Source of the DNA: Rufibacter hautae
GTDB taxonomy: Bacteria; Bacteroidota; Bacteroidia; Cytophagales; Hymenobacteraceae
Assembly: GCF_008271695.1 (NCBI RefSeq)
Contig: NZ_VKKY01000003.1
Coordinates: 248,001-312,000, forward strand
Direction: 5' to 3'
DNA length: 64,000 nucleotides
A model generated the notes under the pieces. The model saw nothing but the letters and a program-made list of their open reading frames with translations. It did not search any database and was not told the origin of the DNA. Shown here in pieces: positions 63,427-64,000 of the stretch. Every line of letters begins with the position of its first letter. Positions within the stretch are counted from its first letter, which is position 1. The position numbers and the translations under genes were made by a program.

Positions 63427-64000
63427 ATGAAGCTTCATACAACAACTGATGCAGTATTGGTGCTGGAAGACGGCACAGTTTTCCATGGTAAGAGCCTTGG
63501 AAGAGTTGGAACCACTGGCGGCGAGGTCTGTTTTAACACAGGCATGACGGGCTATCAGGAGATCTTCACAGATCCTTCTTACTACGGCCAGATAGTGATT
63601 ACTACTGTGTCACACGTAGGGAACTACGGGGTGCAGCAGGAAGAAGTGGAATCTGGTAACATCCAGATCAAAGGACTTATCTGCAAGGAGTTTTCGCACC
63701 ATTTTTCCAGAAAGACGGCAGAAGGATCTTTGCAGGAGTATTTCGAGAAAGCCGGCATTGTGGGTATCTGCGAGATTGATACCAGAGAGCTGGTGCGTTA
63801 CGTGCGGGATAAAGGCGTCATGAATGCCATCATCTCCTCTGAGACCACAGATGTGGAAGCTCTTAAGCTGCAGTTGCAAGAAGTGCCCTCCATGGCAGGC
63901 CTGGAACTCTCTTCTAAAGTATCTACTCTCCAGCAGTATGATCTGCCTGTAGCTGAGACTCGGTTTAAGGTGGCTGTCTTAGATTTGGGCGTAAAACGCA
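63427..64000 (+). CDS. carA: Carbamoyl-phosphate synthase small subunit (partial, 3' end outside window)
   Basis: 191 codons present. The N-terminal CarA domain is clear: AVLVLEDGTVFHGKSLGRVGTTGGEVCFNTGMTGYQEIFTDPSYYGQIVITTVSHVGNYGV, then AGIVGICEIDTRELVRYVRDKGVMNAII. The start of the glutaminase domain (FKVAVLDLGVKR) is just reached. It supplies ammonia from glutamine for arginine and pyrimidine synthesis. Confidence 0.96.
   Translation, partial: MKLHTTTDAVLVLEDGTVFHGKSLGRVGTTGGEVCFNTGMTGYQEIFTDPSYYGQIVITTVSHVGNYGVQQEEVESGNIQIKGLICKEFSHHFSRKTAEGSLQEYFEKAGIVGICEIDTRELVRYVRDKGVMNAIISSETTDVEALKLQLQEVPSMAGLELSSKVSTLQQYDLPVAETRFKVAVLDLGVKR

Overview
The window looks like chromosome of a Bacteroidota member of the order Cytophagales, most likely Hymenobacteraceae (Rufibacter-like). 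This is inferred from the gene content, the S10/spc/alpha gene order, the TAnnTTTG-type promoter -7 elements, the near absence of Shine-Dalgarno dependence, and a DUF3467 gene directly after rpoC. No replication origin, rRNA operon, prophage, transposase or CRISPR array is visible.

Left part, 1-31.6 kb: visibly more GC-rich, mixed-strand accessory and housekeeping genes. In order: (a) an Anbu proteasome-like peptidase translationally coupled to a transglutaminase-like protein that runs off the window's left edge; (b) selO; (c) a metal-handling island at 4.4-11.6 kb with an HMA metallochaperone, CopA Cu+-ATPase, two Cys-rich four-helix (Csp/DUF326-like) proteins, a His-rich CDF exporter, and an AraC-type regulator fused to an HMA-like CxxC domain; (d) small membrane, disordered and lipoprotein genes; (e) a cobalamin riboswitch followed by a BtuB-like TonB-dependent receptor and a BtuG-like beta-propeller lipoprotein; (f) repair and metabolic genes (3-methyladenine glycosylase, a THUMP-like methyltransferase, ahcY), a double-GT2 glycosyltransferase, an ECF sigma factor with a probable anti-sigma partner, gmk, nadD, frr, pyrH, a biotin carrier protein and an M1 aminopeptidase lipoprotein.

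Right part, 31.6-63.4 kb: one long co-oriented expression block. tRNA-Tyr, -Gly, -Thr and tuf come first, then tRNA-Trp-secE-nusG-rplKAJL-rpoBC-DUF3467, then rpsL-rpsG-fusA-rpsJ, then rplC through rplQ (S10, spc and alpha operons, with secY, map, infA and rpmJ). The block is subdivided by several hairpins and internal promoters. carA starts at 63427 and leaves the window.

The most unusual non-genic signal is a family of about 18 imperfect palindromes of roughly 35-40 bp. They share a conserved half close to AAAACAGGCCnnAAAACG and occur only between genes, often beside or inside terminators. Two further inverted-repeat families lie at 3.4, 7.1-7.3 and 8.55 kb. I see no clear wholly new gene system. 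The best candidates for follow-up are the palindrome family, the HMA-AraC fusion regulator with its metal island, the Anbu/transglutaminase pair and the BtuB/BtuG-like locus.
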